In this document: one piece after another, positions 1 to 11,029 of the stretch | How positions within the stretch are numbered: position 1 is the stretch's first letter | How the letters are laid out: the number at the start of each line of letters is the position of its first letter | Origin: Gnetum montanum | Taxonomy: Eukaryota; Streptophyta; Gnetopsida; Gnetales; Gnetaceae | Reading direction: 5' to 3' | Length of the DNA: 64,000 nt | Assembly (NCBI GenBank): GCA_015680685.1 | Contig: MNCI01002796.1 | Location: 114,828-178,827, forward strand | Notes under the pieces: model-generated | Seen by the model: the letters and a program-made list of their open reading frames with translations, nothing else | Databases searched by the model: none | What the model was told of the DNA's origin: nothing | Position numbers and translations under genes: made by a program

Positions 1-500
1 CTAAAAGCTTTAAGATCATCATAAGACCAAGCAAAATTGTCCAAATTATTTCTTAGACATGATAACAAATCTTGCTTGAAACTCAAATCTCTTTCCTTTG
101 CAACATTCAACATCTTTGGCATTTTGTCTAATCCAAAATTCACTGCCTCGAAAGCTTGACTGTCTAGATTTTGTATATTCTTTCCAATTAGTAAATTTTT
201 CTTGAACTCATGTTCTAAGTCAATCATCCTTTTTGGAATGAAATTAGCTTTTGAGTTTGACGACATTTTAGGCATCACTTGATCCTCAAATTCTTGTTTG
301 TTCTTCATAAATCTTAGTACTTGATCATCATCTTCAAATACTTGTAAATGTCTTATATTATCTGGTACTGATGGCTGATGTTCTTCTTCAATCATAACAT
401 CTTTGTAACTTTCTATTATTTGCATATCTAATGTTGAAGCTGCCTTTGCCAAATCATCTTCTATAAGATTCTCTGCTCTATTTGGCAATGTCGAAACTGA
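1..500 (-). pseudogene. RNase H tail and N-terminal part of reverse transcriptase, element 1
   Basis: In the frame one base back from the 824-codon frame, the minus strand is open from about 500 to the window edge. It starts with the end of the RNase H fold (LPNRAENLIEDDLAKAAS). It then runs through about 130 codons of linker and ends with NNLDNFAWSYDDLKAF, the signature found just before the RT palm in plant Ty3/gypsy elements. The gene order is therefore protease - RNase H - RT rather than the normal protease - RT - RNase H. The RT catalytic core is beyond the left edge. Confidence 0.75.
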
Positions 501-2935
501 TCTAGCATCTTACAAGCAAGTTGCTTATAAGGTCTTAAGAATGAGCTCTTTACTAGATAATTACCCTTTACTTGTTCACAGACTAATCTTGAGTCTCCTT
601 TTATAGTGATTTCTTTGATCTTTTTGTCTAGAGCTATTCTCATACCAATACATAAAGCTTTATACTTAGCCTTGTTGTTAGTACTAGGGAAAGATAGATG
701 AATTGCTTTGAGAATTTCAGGTGAATCATTCTTTAATATAACTATACCAACTCCTGCACCCTTTGAATTACATGAACCATCAAAGTATAACTCCCATTTA
801 TCCTCTTGCTTTGACTGTTCCTTTTCAGGACTATAACTTTCTTGGAGAGTACAAATTTTGTTTTCAACATCTCCTTTTTCAACGATTTTACTTTTTCCGT
901 TTGAAGTAATATTATCAATCATCAAAGGTTCACTATAGATGTATATTTGATTTGGTTCTCCTTTCCAAGGTAGCCACATGTGAGAATAATCTGTTGATAT
1001 GTAACCTGAGAAATTCTTACTCCAACTTCTACTCAATAAGAGACTATGTGAATCTGGTATATTTGCCACTTGAATAGTTACTCTACTTCTAATGCGAGGT
1101 TCAGAAGCAATTTCCAATAGAACATTTGGTAATTGACCCACAATCTTCACTCTACTTTTATCCACTTGAACAATCTTTTTATTTGATTTTTCAGGAATCA
1201 AACCAAGTTTCTTACATATAGACAATGGCATTATAGTAGACGTAGCTCCAGAATCAACCAAACAATTGTGTAAGAATTTATCCTTTAATTTCATTGTCAA
1301 AAGGAAAGGAGGAGCTTCCTTATCATGTGAAGTCTTTAATTTCTCATCATTACTAGACACATAACTTAACTCTGATTCTCTAGCTCTCCTTTTACCTTTA
1401 ATGAATTCTAAAGCCTTTCTTTGCTGATCTCCTATTTGAAGCAACTGATAGAGGCTAATATTGGCTTTGACATGTTTAAGGTCTTCTATCAAATCATATT
1501 CTCCATCACCAATGAAGCTTGATCTCTTTATCCATTTATTAAAAGACTGATTTGGAGTGCTTTGCTCCACTTGATTGTCTTTACCTTTATTCTTATCCTT
1601 TCTACTTGGCTCAAAAGCTTTTCTCTTAGTAGATGGATCAGTAATAACATTTGGGGGTCTAGAAGTAGTTAGTCTTTCCTTAGATCGAAGACTATATCCA
1701 TTTTCCTCATTGTTATTACATTCTTCATCTGAAGACATATCTTCTTCAGAACTTGATAGAGAAGAAGTATCACTAGATCCATTGCTAGAAGATTTACTTG
1801 CATAATGAACACTAGATAACTCATTATCAGATTCAATATCAAGAAAGTTGGACATAATAAGATCACTTTCATCCTCATCTTCTACTAACTTAGTGTCTTG
1901 ATGTTTATGCTTTCTATTTTTCCTTTCTTCCTTGATATTAACTCTTGCCAATGCTTTTTCAAGCTTCACTATTTTGTTAGACATATCTCTCATTAATTGT
2001 CCTTTTTCAGATCCTACTCTTTCATGTTCTTGCTCTATCTTAACATGAGATGGACCTGGTAAAGCTTTAAATTGAGCAAAATCTTGCATAGGAATCATAA
2101 CTCTTTCTTCTCTTTTTTGAATTGCAATATTTTCTTCAGGATTCAAGTTCAACTGTTTTTCTAACTGTATAGCTTCACTAAAGTAGTCATTTAGTGTAGT
2201 TAAGTTTGGAGTTCTCCTTAACCAAATTGAAATGTTGGGGTTGACAGCCTTAAGGTAAGTTTCCTTAAGCATTTCTTCTGATGGCCTATATTGCCTTTGA
2301 AAGAGTCCACAAATTCGTTGAAACTTAATGTTGAAATCTCTAATTGACTCTTTAACTCCTTGCTTAGCTTGTATTAGCCCACAGTATAGTTGTTGTTGAT
2401 CTAATTGATTACCAAACTGGGCTAAGAAAAGATTCTTCATGTCATCCCAACTTGTAATACTATTACTTGGTAAGTTTGAATACCAAATCTGAGCCATATC
2501 CTTTAGATTTGATACAAACAACCTACAAGCTTGATCTTGATGTTGAATATTTGCATGAGCTAAAGCTAACTCAAACATGTGAATATATTCTTCAGCTAAA
2601 TAAGCTTTTCCAGGAATAAAAGGCTCAGGCAAATATTTGTAAACTACCTTAGGAATATCATTGTAATTTTGAAATCCTAATGGTGTAACTCCTTGCCAAG
2701 GATTTGCCATCCTATTCCTTTGAAATGTTGAACTCTTAGACTTTCTAGATCTTCTCTTACGAATTGATAAACCAGAGATAATGGGTGATCTTCTTGATCT
2801 TCTAGTTTTCACTCCACTACTTGTTCCCAATTCAGAAACTTTCTTTTGTTCTTCTTCTGATGAAGAATCAGTCTTAGAATCTAGAATATCCTTTGAAACT
2901 TTGAAACTTTCCAAACTATGAAATTTCTTGGTCAT
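461..2935 (-). pseudogene. gag-protease-RNase H polyprotein of element 1 (824-codon open frame)
   Basis: This is the longest open frame in the window. Residues about 80-280 are a retrotransposon capsid domain (motifs MFELALAHANIQHQDQACRLF, ITSWDDMKNLFLAQFG and VKESIRDFNIKFQRIC are all visible). A low-complexity Lys/Ser/Glu-rich linker follows. A retropepsin-type protease lies around residues 545-650 with active site VDSGAT. Residues about 705-815 are an RNase H domain with FDGS and IKGDSRLVCEQVKG. The usual acidic residue in the 'NNEAEYEAL' helix is Lys here (NNKAKYKAL), so the RNase H is probably dead. The frame ends at TAG (461-463). About 10 codons before that it departs from the family sequence, which continues in the -1 frame (LPNRAENLIEDDLAKAAS), so a one-base indel lies near 495-505. 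The Met at 2935 fits a gag start about 90 bases after the primer site. Confidence 0.85.
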
Positions 2936-3027
2936 GAACTGAAAATAGTATCTAATTCTTAAGCCTTACAAATAATTGTTGATGTACTAAAAGTATAAGG
3001 CTTATGAACCTAGAGGCTTAATTTTCA

Positions 3028-3045
3028 GCCCTCCTTCTAGCGCCA
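3028..3045 (-). other. primer-binding site of element 1
   Basis: Read on the minus strand, TGGCGCTAGAAGGAGGGC lies 7 bases after the CCAACA end of the LTR, where minus-strand DNA synthesis should start. Element D carries TGGTGCTAGAAGGAAGGCC in the same position. I could not assign the tRNA with confidence. Confidence 0.65.
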
Positions 3046-3052
3046 AAAGAAC

Positions 3053-4672
3053 TGTTGGCGACCGTTTGGGACGCGACCGCCAACGAGTGTCCTCGAACAG
3101 GATTTAGGTGCCTGCTGGTCTCTGGCAACACCAAGGCCCAGATACCTCCAAATAAACTCAGTAGTTAATGTGAGTATGTGTGTGTGCTGTTGCGGCGTGC
3201 GGTTGTGAGAAATGTAACGATTGCGTTGTGTGTAAACTACAAATGACTTACTTTAAAGAGATTCAGCCAACTTTGCCAAGTACTGTGAGTTGTTGAAAAT
3301 TTCCTATTTTGTTCAACTGCCTAGTCTACGCGGTCCTTATAATACCTACTTGTAACAAATAAAATTTTGCAAAAACATTTGAGCACAACTCCGCAATCTA
3401 CTCCTAATTTTCCCCAGAGAAAGAGATAGTTCCACAAGAAAACTAGAAATAGAGCAAGATTTGATGGAAATAGACAGAAAAGAAAGCAGATTTGTGTGGA
3501 CCTCAAATATTTAAACAAGGTAAAATGACACGAGTAAACACTTCGCAATAAAGCTATCCCAAATTCAATATCTATGAATTGTTCAAACTTCCAAGGCTCA
3601 AATAAGTAATTTCTTCAAGACAATCCTACTATGCTATCAAAAAATTGCTGCGTAAACTACCACATACGAGACTCGATTTTGGCTAGATAATGGATGTCAA
3701 CAATTGCATTCAACAGAACCTTCAAAAGACTTGATAATTTTTGATTGAAATACCATGGAGATTCACTTTAAAGATAAAAAGAAGCTATTCTGGTCCCATC
3801 GAAATACCAAATATTTTCTGAACCCTCTTGACTATTGAATCATTCAATGACATGACTACAAGTAGAGGCTCTCTTACAACGATCTCAATAGCAGTTCCTA
3901 TATGTTGCACAATAACAAAATTTACTACTAAAATGCTCTTAAGGCTTTTAAACACAAGCGCTTTTATGGCAAAATTTTAATAGAAACTTTCAATTGATCA
4001 ACAAGAACAATAAGAGCAATCTAAAAATCCCAAAATTACTTGCCAAGGATGATACTATCTAAACCACTAGCTAAACAATTTAAACAAAAAAAATAAAAAA
4101 AAACTCACAAGACCATGACAAAGAGGCTGAAATATTTTCTTTAGCAAGTCATCTTACAAGCAATCTTTCACACTTTCTTTTTACAAATGCTCTTCTCCCA
4201 AGACTCAAAGTGTGTCTCCAAGTGAGAGCCCAAGTACTAGCTAGTAGCCTTCCCAAAGTGTGATGTATCAAGTGTCTTCTCCCAAGTATGATCCCCCCCT
4301 TTTGCTTCTTACCCTTGAAGCCTTTTTATAAGGTTCATAAGGTAGTTACATTCCAAAATATCCTAGCTAACTTTTCTCCCAAGTAAGGAGGTTACAACTT
4401 ACCCATCTAGTTAGGAGAAAGTTATGTAGTTAGGAAGTTATACATAAAGTTAGGAGGAATTTATGCTAACATTAATATTTGTAAATATTATAAATTATAA
4501 ATATTTTATGTAATGTGATATTACAAGTATTTTATATAATATTACGAATATTTTAACATTGATATTGCAAATATTTTATGAGTAGTAACTTATATATATA
4601 ATAATGTTTGAAAATTAATGTTTTAAGAATGTTTTAAGACTTGAAATAATTAAATTAAAGGTAAGTCTTCAG
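3053..4672 (-). repeat. 5' LTR of element 1 (outer end approximate)
   Basis: The inner end is set by CCAACA just before the primer-binding site. The outer end is placed at a TGAAGACTT start (minus strand) near 4672 because this gives a TG...CA LTR of about 1.6 kb, like element D. No second copy is in the window to confirm it. The stretch holds a TATA box at 4332-4321 and a very AT-rich U3 (4440-4640). The open frame at 3321-3548 lies in non-coding LTR and is not a gene. Confidence 0.55.
4321..4332 (-). promoter_or_regulatory. TATA box of element 1 LTR
   Basis: Minus-strand CTTATAAAAAGG, followed by a long untranslated stretch to the primer site. It is the best TATA candidate in this LTR and puts R-U5 at about 1.25 kb. 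Confidence 0.45.
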
Positions 4673-4706
4673 CCCGTCAGTTGGAATAATTAAATTAATG
4701 GTAAGT
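4643..4706. repeat. 40-bp direct duplication at the LTR edge
   Basis: AATAATTAAATTAA-GGTAAG occurs twice with a period of 40 bases (about 4645 and 4685). It straddles the estimated outer end of the element 1 LTR and may mark an insertion scar or a simple tandem duplication. Confidence 0.55.
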
Positions 4707-5984
4707 TTCGACAATAGATTAAACTGCAACTCCAGCATCAGTTAAAATATCTCTTGCATCTGTGGATTCGGTTATACACTTGTCTTAGTGTGCCTTCGTG
4801 TCTCCGTTGCCGCGTTCAGTGGACTGGTATGTGATATCAAATGCATCGGCATCGGGTATGGTTGTTGTTTCGGATTACAGGTTCCAAAAGCGAGCGACAC
4901 TTGCGATTAACTGCCTGAAAGTTTGAAATGAGTTCCTGGTTGTGATGTTTTTTGTTATGTTTTCAACCTTGTGGCAGCAATCAACCCCTTTCTATATTTT
5001 CCAAGGCATTTATGGCCACGTTTAACCCCTGGGCACACAACCACGAAATTTGTCGAGTTATTTGAAAACAGTATTGAAAGGAGTAGGGTTTGTTCATGCG
5101 TAGAACAGCGATGCAGAAACCAATAGGCTTTGGTGGTGCATGAGGCCGCACAGAGGTCCTTGTGGCTTTGTTTGCCCTAGCACAGAGGCGGCCAACACTG
5201 CTTATGGTCTGCCGATTCAGACCTCCATTGACCCAAAAAAAAATGAAACGTTGATGTCTGCTTTTGTTTTTGTTTCTGGAAATAGCAGAACAAGTGGAAT
5301 GAAGTGCTTCCCTGGGGTCACGCGGTGTGGTGCTTAGCAGTGAAACAAAACCTCATCTAGTTCGAATAGTTATCAGAGGGCGATGTTAGTTTTTCTGGTG
5401 CTTGTCTGCACCGCGATGAACACCATGTGGCTAACGATTTCTTCACTCCTAAGGCCTAAGAAAAAATGTGATTTTCTGGAACGCCATGATTTTGTTCATG
5501 TTCTATTGCTTGTAGTTTCGCAGGATTTGTGCACGTATGAATAATTTTTTTTTAAAAAAGAGAGAGACTTCAGAACAGTTGATGTTGCCTTCAAAAATTT
5601 AAATGATAAATTTAAAATCTGAAAGTAAGGTTGAACAAAGACTTTGGAACCCTTTCCATCAAAATATGAATTGCAATGTTCCTGTCCTGCTGAATTTGTG
5701 TTGCTGCAAAGGTTGCTTTCTAGGATAAAATGGATACAATAGAAATTTTACTTAAGATGCTCTCTGATATATTTTCATATCATATAAATGATAAATTGGA
5801 CTTTTTCCATAATTACACTATGTATAGGAATGGGGCTTCTATAAAAAAATAAATAAAGTTAAAATGCTATTTTAACTTATTTCTTTCCTCTCAAACCCAA
5901 ATTTAGCCACTTCTCCAAAAACTTTTAACCAATTTAATCTTACCATCCTGCTCCATGAAATGGCCAAATGTGCCAACACTTTGT
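4707..5984. other. non-transposon stretch with retained CpG; no gene called
   Basis: No transposon domain, LTR or convincing gene was found. From about 4760 to 5480 the base composition is more balanced and CpG is frequent (about 27 by eye in 720 bases), unlike the surrounding decayed repeats. The 65-codon plus frame at 5140-5337 has no recognisable domain. From 5540 to 5984 the sequence is AT-rich and featureless. It could be the remnant of low-copy host DNA or an unrecognised mobile element. Confidence 0.4.
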
Positions 5985-7345
5985 TGCAACAAACTAGCTT
6001 ACATATTAGACTTAGTTGCATAGATCTTATGACTTAATCCCTTGTTTAGTCAGTAGAGCCCCCCTCTTAGCTTACTTGATTTGATCACCATCTGGTTTGC
6101 AAGGTTTTGTATGATGCATTCATTTTGTGAAAACATAATAGAACATCTTAGTTGTTGTGTTAATTTGATAATAGAGATCAAATTACAATTGAAATTAGGC
6201 AAGCATAAGATGTTTTTGAGCAAAATAATTCCATTTAACTCTACATCACTAATTAACTTTGCTTCTTCCCAATCTCCATTAGGCAAGACAACTTTAATCA
6301 GTAAAAGAGGTTTAATGGAATTCTTTAACAATTTTGCATAGGATATTACATGATCAAACACTCCACTATCAAGAATCTAGGTAGTGAAATTGATATTACC
6401 AATAAAGTTGAATATAGAAGTGATTTGATTCTCCTTAGCCAACAATGCCAACAACTGGTTATACTACTCTTAGGTGAGGTTCATTTGTTGCTAAGGCTAC
6501 ACAACTTCTTTGGTCTCCATAGTGACATGCTTAGCATGCTTTTTTTTTTTTGCTTTCCTTGCCAAGTTGGTGGGTAGCCAATAATCTTAAAACAAGACTC
6601 CTTCATGTGTCCAATTTTTCCACAATGGTTGCATTTAGGCCTCTTCCCTTGTTGTTTTTTTTTGTGTTGACTTTGAAGGCTACCGGTTCACTAATTTGGT
6701 GTTTCCCAATAGTGAATTCCTCTGAGGTTAGTAAAGAATAAGAATTTGAAAAATTGGGTAGTGGCTCCTTGCAAAGAATATGCAATCTCACAATGCTAAA
6801 GACTTCATTCAATCCCATGAGAAATTGATGGAGTCTCTCTTCTTCTTTTTCTCTAGCAGCCATACCACAAGTGCACCCCTTGCAAGATGCATCATGAGGC
6901 TTTGAAAAATCATTTAATTGTTCCCATAAAGCCTTCATCTTTGCATAGTATGTTGAAATTGTCATTTTGCCTTGACATGTATTAACAATCTCACACTTGA
7001 TTTCTTGAATTCTTGGTCCACTTCCCTGGGAGAATCTCTCCTCTAATTCCACCCACATTCCTCTTATCGTATCATGATAAACAATGCTATCATGTAGCTA
7101 TTCATTGAGTGAATTGAGGATCTAGAACATTACCATAGAGTTATAGGTGATCCAGCTTTCTTCATCTAGGTCTCCTTCAGTTGGTTTTGGAAGCATGCCA
7201 TTCACAAAGATAATTTTGTGCTTTGAGACCAAAGCATTGGTAACTGCACATTTCCATGTGGAATAGTTAGTCCCCTTGAGTATGTGTGTGACTAACTAGT
7301 CTTCTAGCCTATTTGAGTTACTAAGAATGTTCAACAATCTATTTT
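5985..7345 (-). pseudogene. Ty1/copia gag-protease fragment
   Basis: Read from 7345 downward on the minus strand: the N-terminal gag motif LKGTNYSTWKCAVTNAL, then the 151-codon frame at 7058-6603, which carries the UBN2-type gag core (MWVELEERFSQGSGPRIQ, then KALWEQL and RLHQFLMGLNEVFSIVR). After a one-base frame change comes a CCHC zinc knuckle (CNHCGKIGHMKESC, about 6630-6590). Then comes a protease with a degraded DSG (LDSGVFDHV, about 6370) and the frame at 6361-6050 (VVLPNGDWEEA, LCLPNFNCNLISI). The usual GAG-pre-integrase motif is barely recognisable near 5980. Integrase, RT and RNase H are missing. The fragment abuts a truncated LTR of a different family at about 7346. Confidence 0.85.
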
Positions 7346-7646
7346 CAACAAACTCCGTAGATAGACTAGTTGTGGTATTTAGATTGTTACACATTGATCT
7401 TAGTTTGTTGTCTTCCCACCTGGACTAGTATTTTCTTTGTCACATATGGTTTAGTCTAGAGTGAGGTGTATTATGTGGTCCTAATTAGTGCTACTCCTAG
7501 GGACAATGGAAATAACTTCATTTATGCTAATAGGGAAAGGGTGAAGAGAGTCTAAGCTAGCCTAAGTGCGATGAGCATCTGTCCCTTAATCATTTGTACA
7601 CATCTTGGACCTTGTGTACTGCTACTGGGATTACCAAGTGCATGTC
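7346..7646 (-). repeat. truncated GATATC-family LTR, left part
   Basis: The sequence matches the LTRs of element C from about 70 bases inside the TGATGAG end (shared GACTAGTTGTGG, CACGTATGGTTTAGT-like and TTGGGATTACCAAG-like stretches). The missing first 70 bases are replaced by copia sequence. The LTR continues at 14825-15294 after the A1 insertion. With no second LTR nearby it is a solo or end-deleted LTR. Confidence 0.75.
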
Positions 7647-8647
7647 TGATAAGTGGCAAGGTACCCCTACACTAAACCATATGAAACGAGCGTAGCATGC
7701 GCGATCCGGTTGAACTCCGTAGACTAAGTGCCTACACGCACCATGGAAAACATGGGGTTAATCATTCATTGTCTTCTTAGACTTACTTGTAGTTGTCACG
7801 GTGTATGGTTAAGTAAGTCCGAGGTATATGATTTTTATATCTTTTTATGTTTTTCTCCTATGCTATCGGGGTGAAGGGTTGAGAAACTAACTAACTCTAA
7901 CTAATGACTAAGTCTAAATTAACCTAGCGTCAGCATCCGTTCCCAGTTACCATACACACCTTGAACCGATGCAACCGTGGCTACCAAATGCTAATCGTCA
8001 CTAGGATCACCACGCGTAACGCACATGCTCAAAGTGGTCGTACTGAGGCACCTAACTAGGAGGAAAGGACTGAGAAAAACTATCTAGCCTAAGTGCGATG
8101 AGCAGCTAATTCCTTGACTAACCGTACACATCTGGGACCACCATTGGGATTACCAAGTGCAGATCCTGAATACACCACTAGGTTACCAAGTAGTCATACT
8201 AGATGCTCGTAATCAAGTCGTACTCATACCGCATGCGATGAGCAGCCGATTCCTTGACTATCTGTACACATCCTTAGGTGCTCGTAATCAAGTCATACTC
8301 ATACCGCATTCTAGGAGTTTAAGGATGAGAGAGAAAATAATAAATAAAATCCTATTTCATGCATTGCAAGGTTTATCCAGGAAGTTCATTTTTATTGCTG
8401 TACACAACTTGTGTTCAGGTACAATGTTGCTCGAATAAAGATCCGTTCACTCTAGGACTCCTATTGTGGGCACATGGAAAATATTCTATCTCTGAAGTGA
8501 TCAAACTGCCAGAGTTTCCGTACTTCTAACTCAAGATGGAAAAATAAGGGAGTGCCGCCTCTTATTTATAGATATGGTGGTGGACCGCGATATCTCGTAT
8601 GCGATATCACATGGGATGTAATATCGTGGCGGCATCGCATCTCATCA
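7647..8647 (-). repeat. 3' LTR of A1
   Basis: It starts TGATAAGTGGC and ends TCTCATCA. It is highly similar to 13847-14819 along its whole length. In element orientation U3 is only about 80 bases between the LTR start (8647) and the TATA box. Confidence 0.9.
8561..8570 (-). promoter_or_regulatory. LTR promoter (TATA) with upstream GATATC cluster, A1
   Basis: Minus-strand TATAAATAAG, conserved in A2 (20205-20196) and, as CTATAAATATAG, in C (41124-41113). Between it and the LTR terminus lie repeated GATATC palindromes (8588-8640). Confidence 0.6.
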
Positions 8648-8847
8648 TACCCCCATGACTGAATGAAAACTCATTCTCGAGTTCCTTACAATAATATCGA
8701 GAAGGTATGGAATCATTGAGGGGAATGGAACTAATGAGATGACATGTGAATGGATCATCATTACAAGACTTGAAAAAATGGGTGTTCATGACAACAAGGG
8801 TGAACACCTTATTACAATGACATCAGGCCTTTGTTGGAAGCTGAGAA

Positions 8848-8871
8848 AGAGAGAGAGAGAGAGAGAGAGAA
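8848..8871. repeat. (GA)n microsatellite
   Basis: About 11 uninterrupted GA units inside the 3' block of A1. It is absent from A2 and C, so it arose after they split. Confidence 0.9.
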
Positions 8872-10449
8872 GTGTTGCTATTGCCAATGCCAAGATTGTG
8901 CCTTCCATTGTCCATCGGTAAGCATGCCATCAATCTTGCTCCTTGCATAGCTGCTTCCAGCATGGCTCCATTCCAAGTGTTTGCTCTAGATCCAATCCAT
9001 TGTTGTATGATCACCATCTGCACATACAACACAATCATATATTAGCAAGGGTAAATGAATCATCATGTAATTAATACCTTGCTTCGGTGCAGGTCCATTG
9101 GCTAGGTTGTGGTATGGCTAATTGCGGATCTGGGGATGTTTTAATGATGACTACTGAAGGTGTAGGGGTTAGGAAAAAATTGAAATAATTCAGGGCTAAG
9201 AGAAAATTGAAAAAATCAGGCCCCGTATCCCCATGACTAATCGTGAACCTCTGGTAGCATTAGAATGGAGAAAGGGAAGGAGTAAGAAAGATAACTATGG
9301 CATTGATGAAATGGATGTCAAGATGGAAATGAACAAAATAAAATTAATTGCAAAATGTTAAGGAAAATAATTTAACTAATGCTCCAATTAGGAATGTCAG
9401 TGGGTCCTCCCCAAATCAGGCTCATGCCCTTAATGCCCTGACAAACTCACATTCAAAGAGTCCATAGGCTCCGGGAATGTTATTTGGAACAAGAGTTAAA
9501 GTCTTAACTGTAAGAATTTACCAAAAAGAAAACAATGCATTTGCCAAAATATACACTAATGATACAACCAGCAATGAGGTGAACAATGGAGAGAAGGGTG
9601 GAGAGAAGAGGATGGAATGGAATCCAAAGAACAAGGTGGTGTACAACCCCTTGTGTGTTGCATGATTAATGTGACTTAGCAAATCCCATTCCAAGTCTGG
9701 CCTCAAACCAACCACATCTAGTGACTTCGCATCAATGCATTCGGCTAAACCAACCACTTGGATAACAAGGATGCCTTCCCCAAAAGTCACCACCATTCCA
9801 ACAAAACAAAGGAGAGAATGGGAAGCGAGAAGGACATTAGTTAGAGGGAACACTTTTGGTTTCATAACCAATGCTTGTAGCCCAAGTTTATTTTGTCTAA
9901 GGGGTGTGCTTTGAATTCTCACTTAGTTTTTATTTTGTTTTGTGTTTTTATACGTGAGAACCACACCATGCAAAGACTTTTTATTTTTATTATCTCAGCT
10001 TCCGATAGTTGGGTAACATCGGAACGGTGAGAAAACTCAAAAAGAAAAACATCCAAGCACCCAAGAGAACGGCCAACACAAATGCATCAAGTTCCCTTGA
10101 AGTCACACCCTTTTCAAACCTTGAGTCCTTCTTTAGTTTGAGAGATACCTAGTCACCGATTCGTTAAAGTTCTTATTTAGAAAGAAGACTGTACATTTCC
10201 AAGCCAAGAGAGACCATAGAGTGTTGTGGATGAATGGATGAAGTGGACTCATTGCCTGCCATATCAAAAGAACATACCTTAGTATCAACATCATAACCTT
10301 AAGGTAAAAACCAAACATTAGTAATCAATCAGAAAACAATTCATACCATCGTGAAGAACACTTATTGGGTGACAAACTGACATGGTGGATGACATAGACA
10401 CAAACACACACGAAAAATGGAAAAGTATAATGATGTTGTAAAACAAAAA

Positions 10450-10556
10450 TAAGAAAAGTTAAAGAAATTTGTAAAACAAAAACGTGTAAAACAAAAACGT
10501 GTAAGACATAAACTTGTAAAACAAAAATGTGTAAAATAAAAACTTGTAAAACAAAA
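10450..10556. repeat. A-rich short tandem repeat in A1
   Basis: About seven degenerate copies of a 14-15 base unit (GTAAAACAAAAAC). Looser versions occur in the same place in A2 (22105-22185) and C (43193-43260). The apparent Phe/Leu/Tyr-rich frame at 10459-10686 is a by-product of this repeat. Confidence 0.75.
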
Positions 10557-10686
10557 ATTGAAAATGAACTAAGGGCCCCATATGATTAGCATAGGTGGCC
10601 ATCTCCCCCATGACTGAGTGGAAAGGGAGAGATCCGAAATAATGAGCACCTGTTTGAATTTCTAAGAAGTATCCAACTTCTCCCAA

Positions 10687-10752
10687 TTGATGATCTTAGA
10701 TGCTCATATTGATGACCTTAGATGCTCATATTGATGATCTTAGATGCTCATA
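10687..10752. repeat. 22-bp tandem repeat, three copies
   Basis: TTGATGATCTTAGATGCTCATA occurs three times in a row with one mismatch. A2 has only a single diverged unit at the matching site, so this is a local expansion in A1. Confidence 0.9.
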
Positions 10753-11007
10753 TTCCAATGTGTCTATGCCTTTATTGTTGGCATGGCTTGTCTCCTCAGT
10801 TCGTTCCATGCATATTTGTCTACTACTTCTAGTAGCTTTCAACCACAGGGTGTCTACTACTTGTTGGGTGGTTGCTACATACAGGCATCTTTGTTTCAAA
10901 GTTTCAAGGGCACACCTGTTACATGGAGGCATTTCCTCCATGTCATCACCTGATGAATCACTGCATGTGATGCATGGAACTTTCCTCTTCTCGATCTTTC
11001 CATAAAT

Positions 11008-11029
11008 NNNNNNNNNNNNNNNNNNNNNN
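11008..11029. other. assembly gap (22 N)
   Basis: A run of N interrupts the protease region of A1. The size may be arbitrary. Confidence 1.

Larger units (their letters stand above)
1..4672 (-). mobile_element. Tat-like Ty3/gypsy LTR retrotransposon (element 1), 5' half
   Basis: Minus-strand element cut by the left window edge. In its own 5' to 3' direction it has a 5' LTR (about 4672 to 3053), a primer-binding site (3045-3028), a leader, then gag, aspartic protease, an RNase H domain and the start of RT. The LTR length (about 1.6 kb) and the primer site (TGGCGCTAGAAGGAGGGC) match those of element D at the other end of the window, so both probably belong to the Tat side of Ty3/gypsy. The rest of pol and the 3' LTR lie outside the window. 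The outer LTR boundary is an estimate. Confidence 0.8.
8648..10686 (-). other. 3' block of A1 with polypurine tract and internal copies of it
   Basis: The region has no intact gene but matches the corresponding block of A2 (20289-22265) and, more weakly, C. In minus orientation the polypurine tract TCAGTCATGGGGGTA (8662-8648) abuts the 3' LTR. Related copies lie at 9240-9225 and 10617-10603. A GA microsatellite sits at 8848-8871. The 134-codon frame at 9922-9518 is hydrophobic and overlaps a homologous stretch of A2, but there the frame is broken, so I do not call it a gene. Confidence 0.6.

Noticed and set aside
461-500. programmed -1 frameshift between RNase H and RT in element 1
   Set aside because: No slippery heptamer or obvious downstream pseudoknot at the shift, and the zero frame already departs from the family sequence about 10 codons earlier, so a simple indel is more likely.
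5140-5337. 65-codon plus frame as a small gene
   Set aside because: No domain, no splice or promoter context, and length is within chance for this composition.
8823-9038. 71-codon minus frame ending in a Ser-Leu repeat
   Set aside because: The Ser-Leu run is the (GA)n microsatellite; no relative keeps the frame.
9518-9922. 134-codon hydrophobic minus frame in A1, a possible env-like protein
   Set aside because: The homologous stretch of A2 is broken in all frames and C lacks it, so there is no support for coding beyond length and hydrophobicity.
10459-10686. 75-codon minus frame rich in Phe, Leu and Tyr
   Set aside because: A direct translation of the A-rich tandem repeat, not conserved as a frame in A2 or C.
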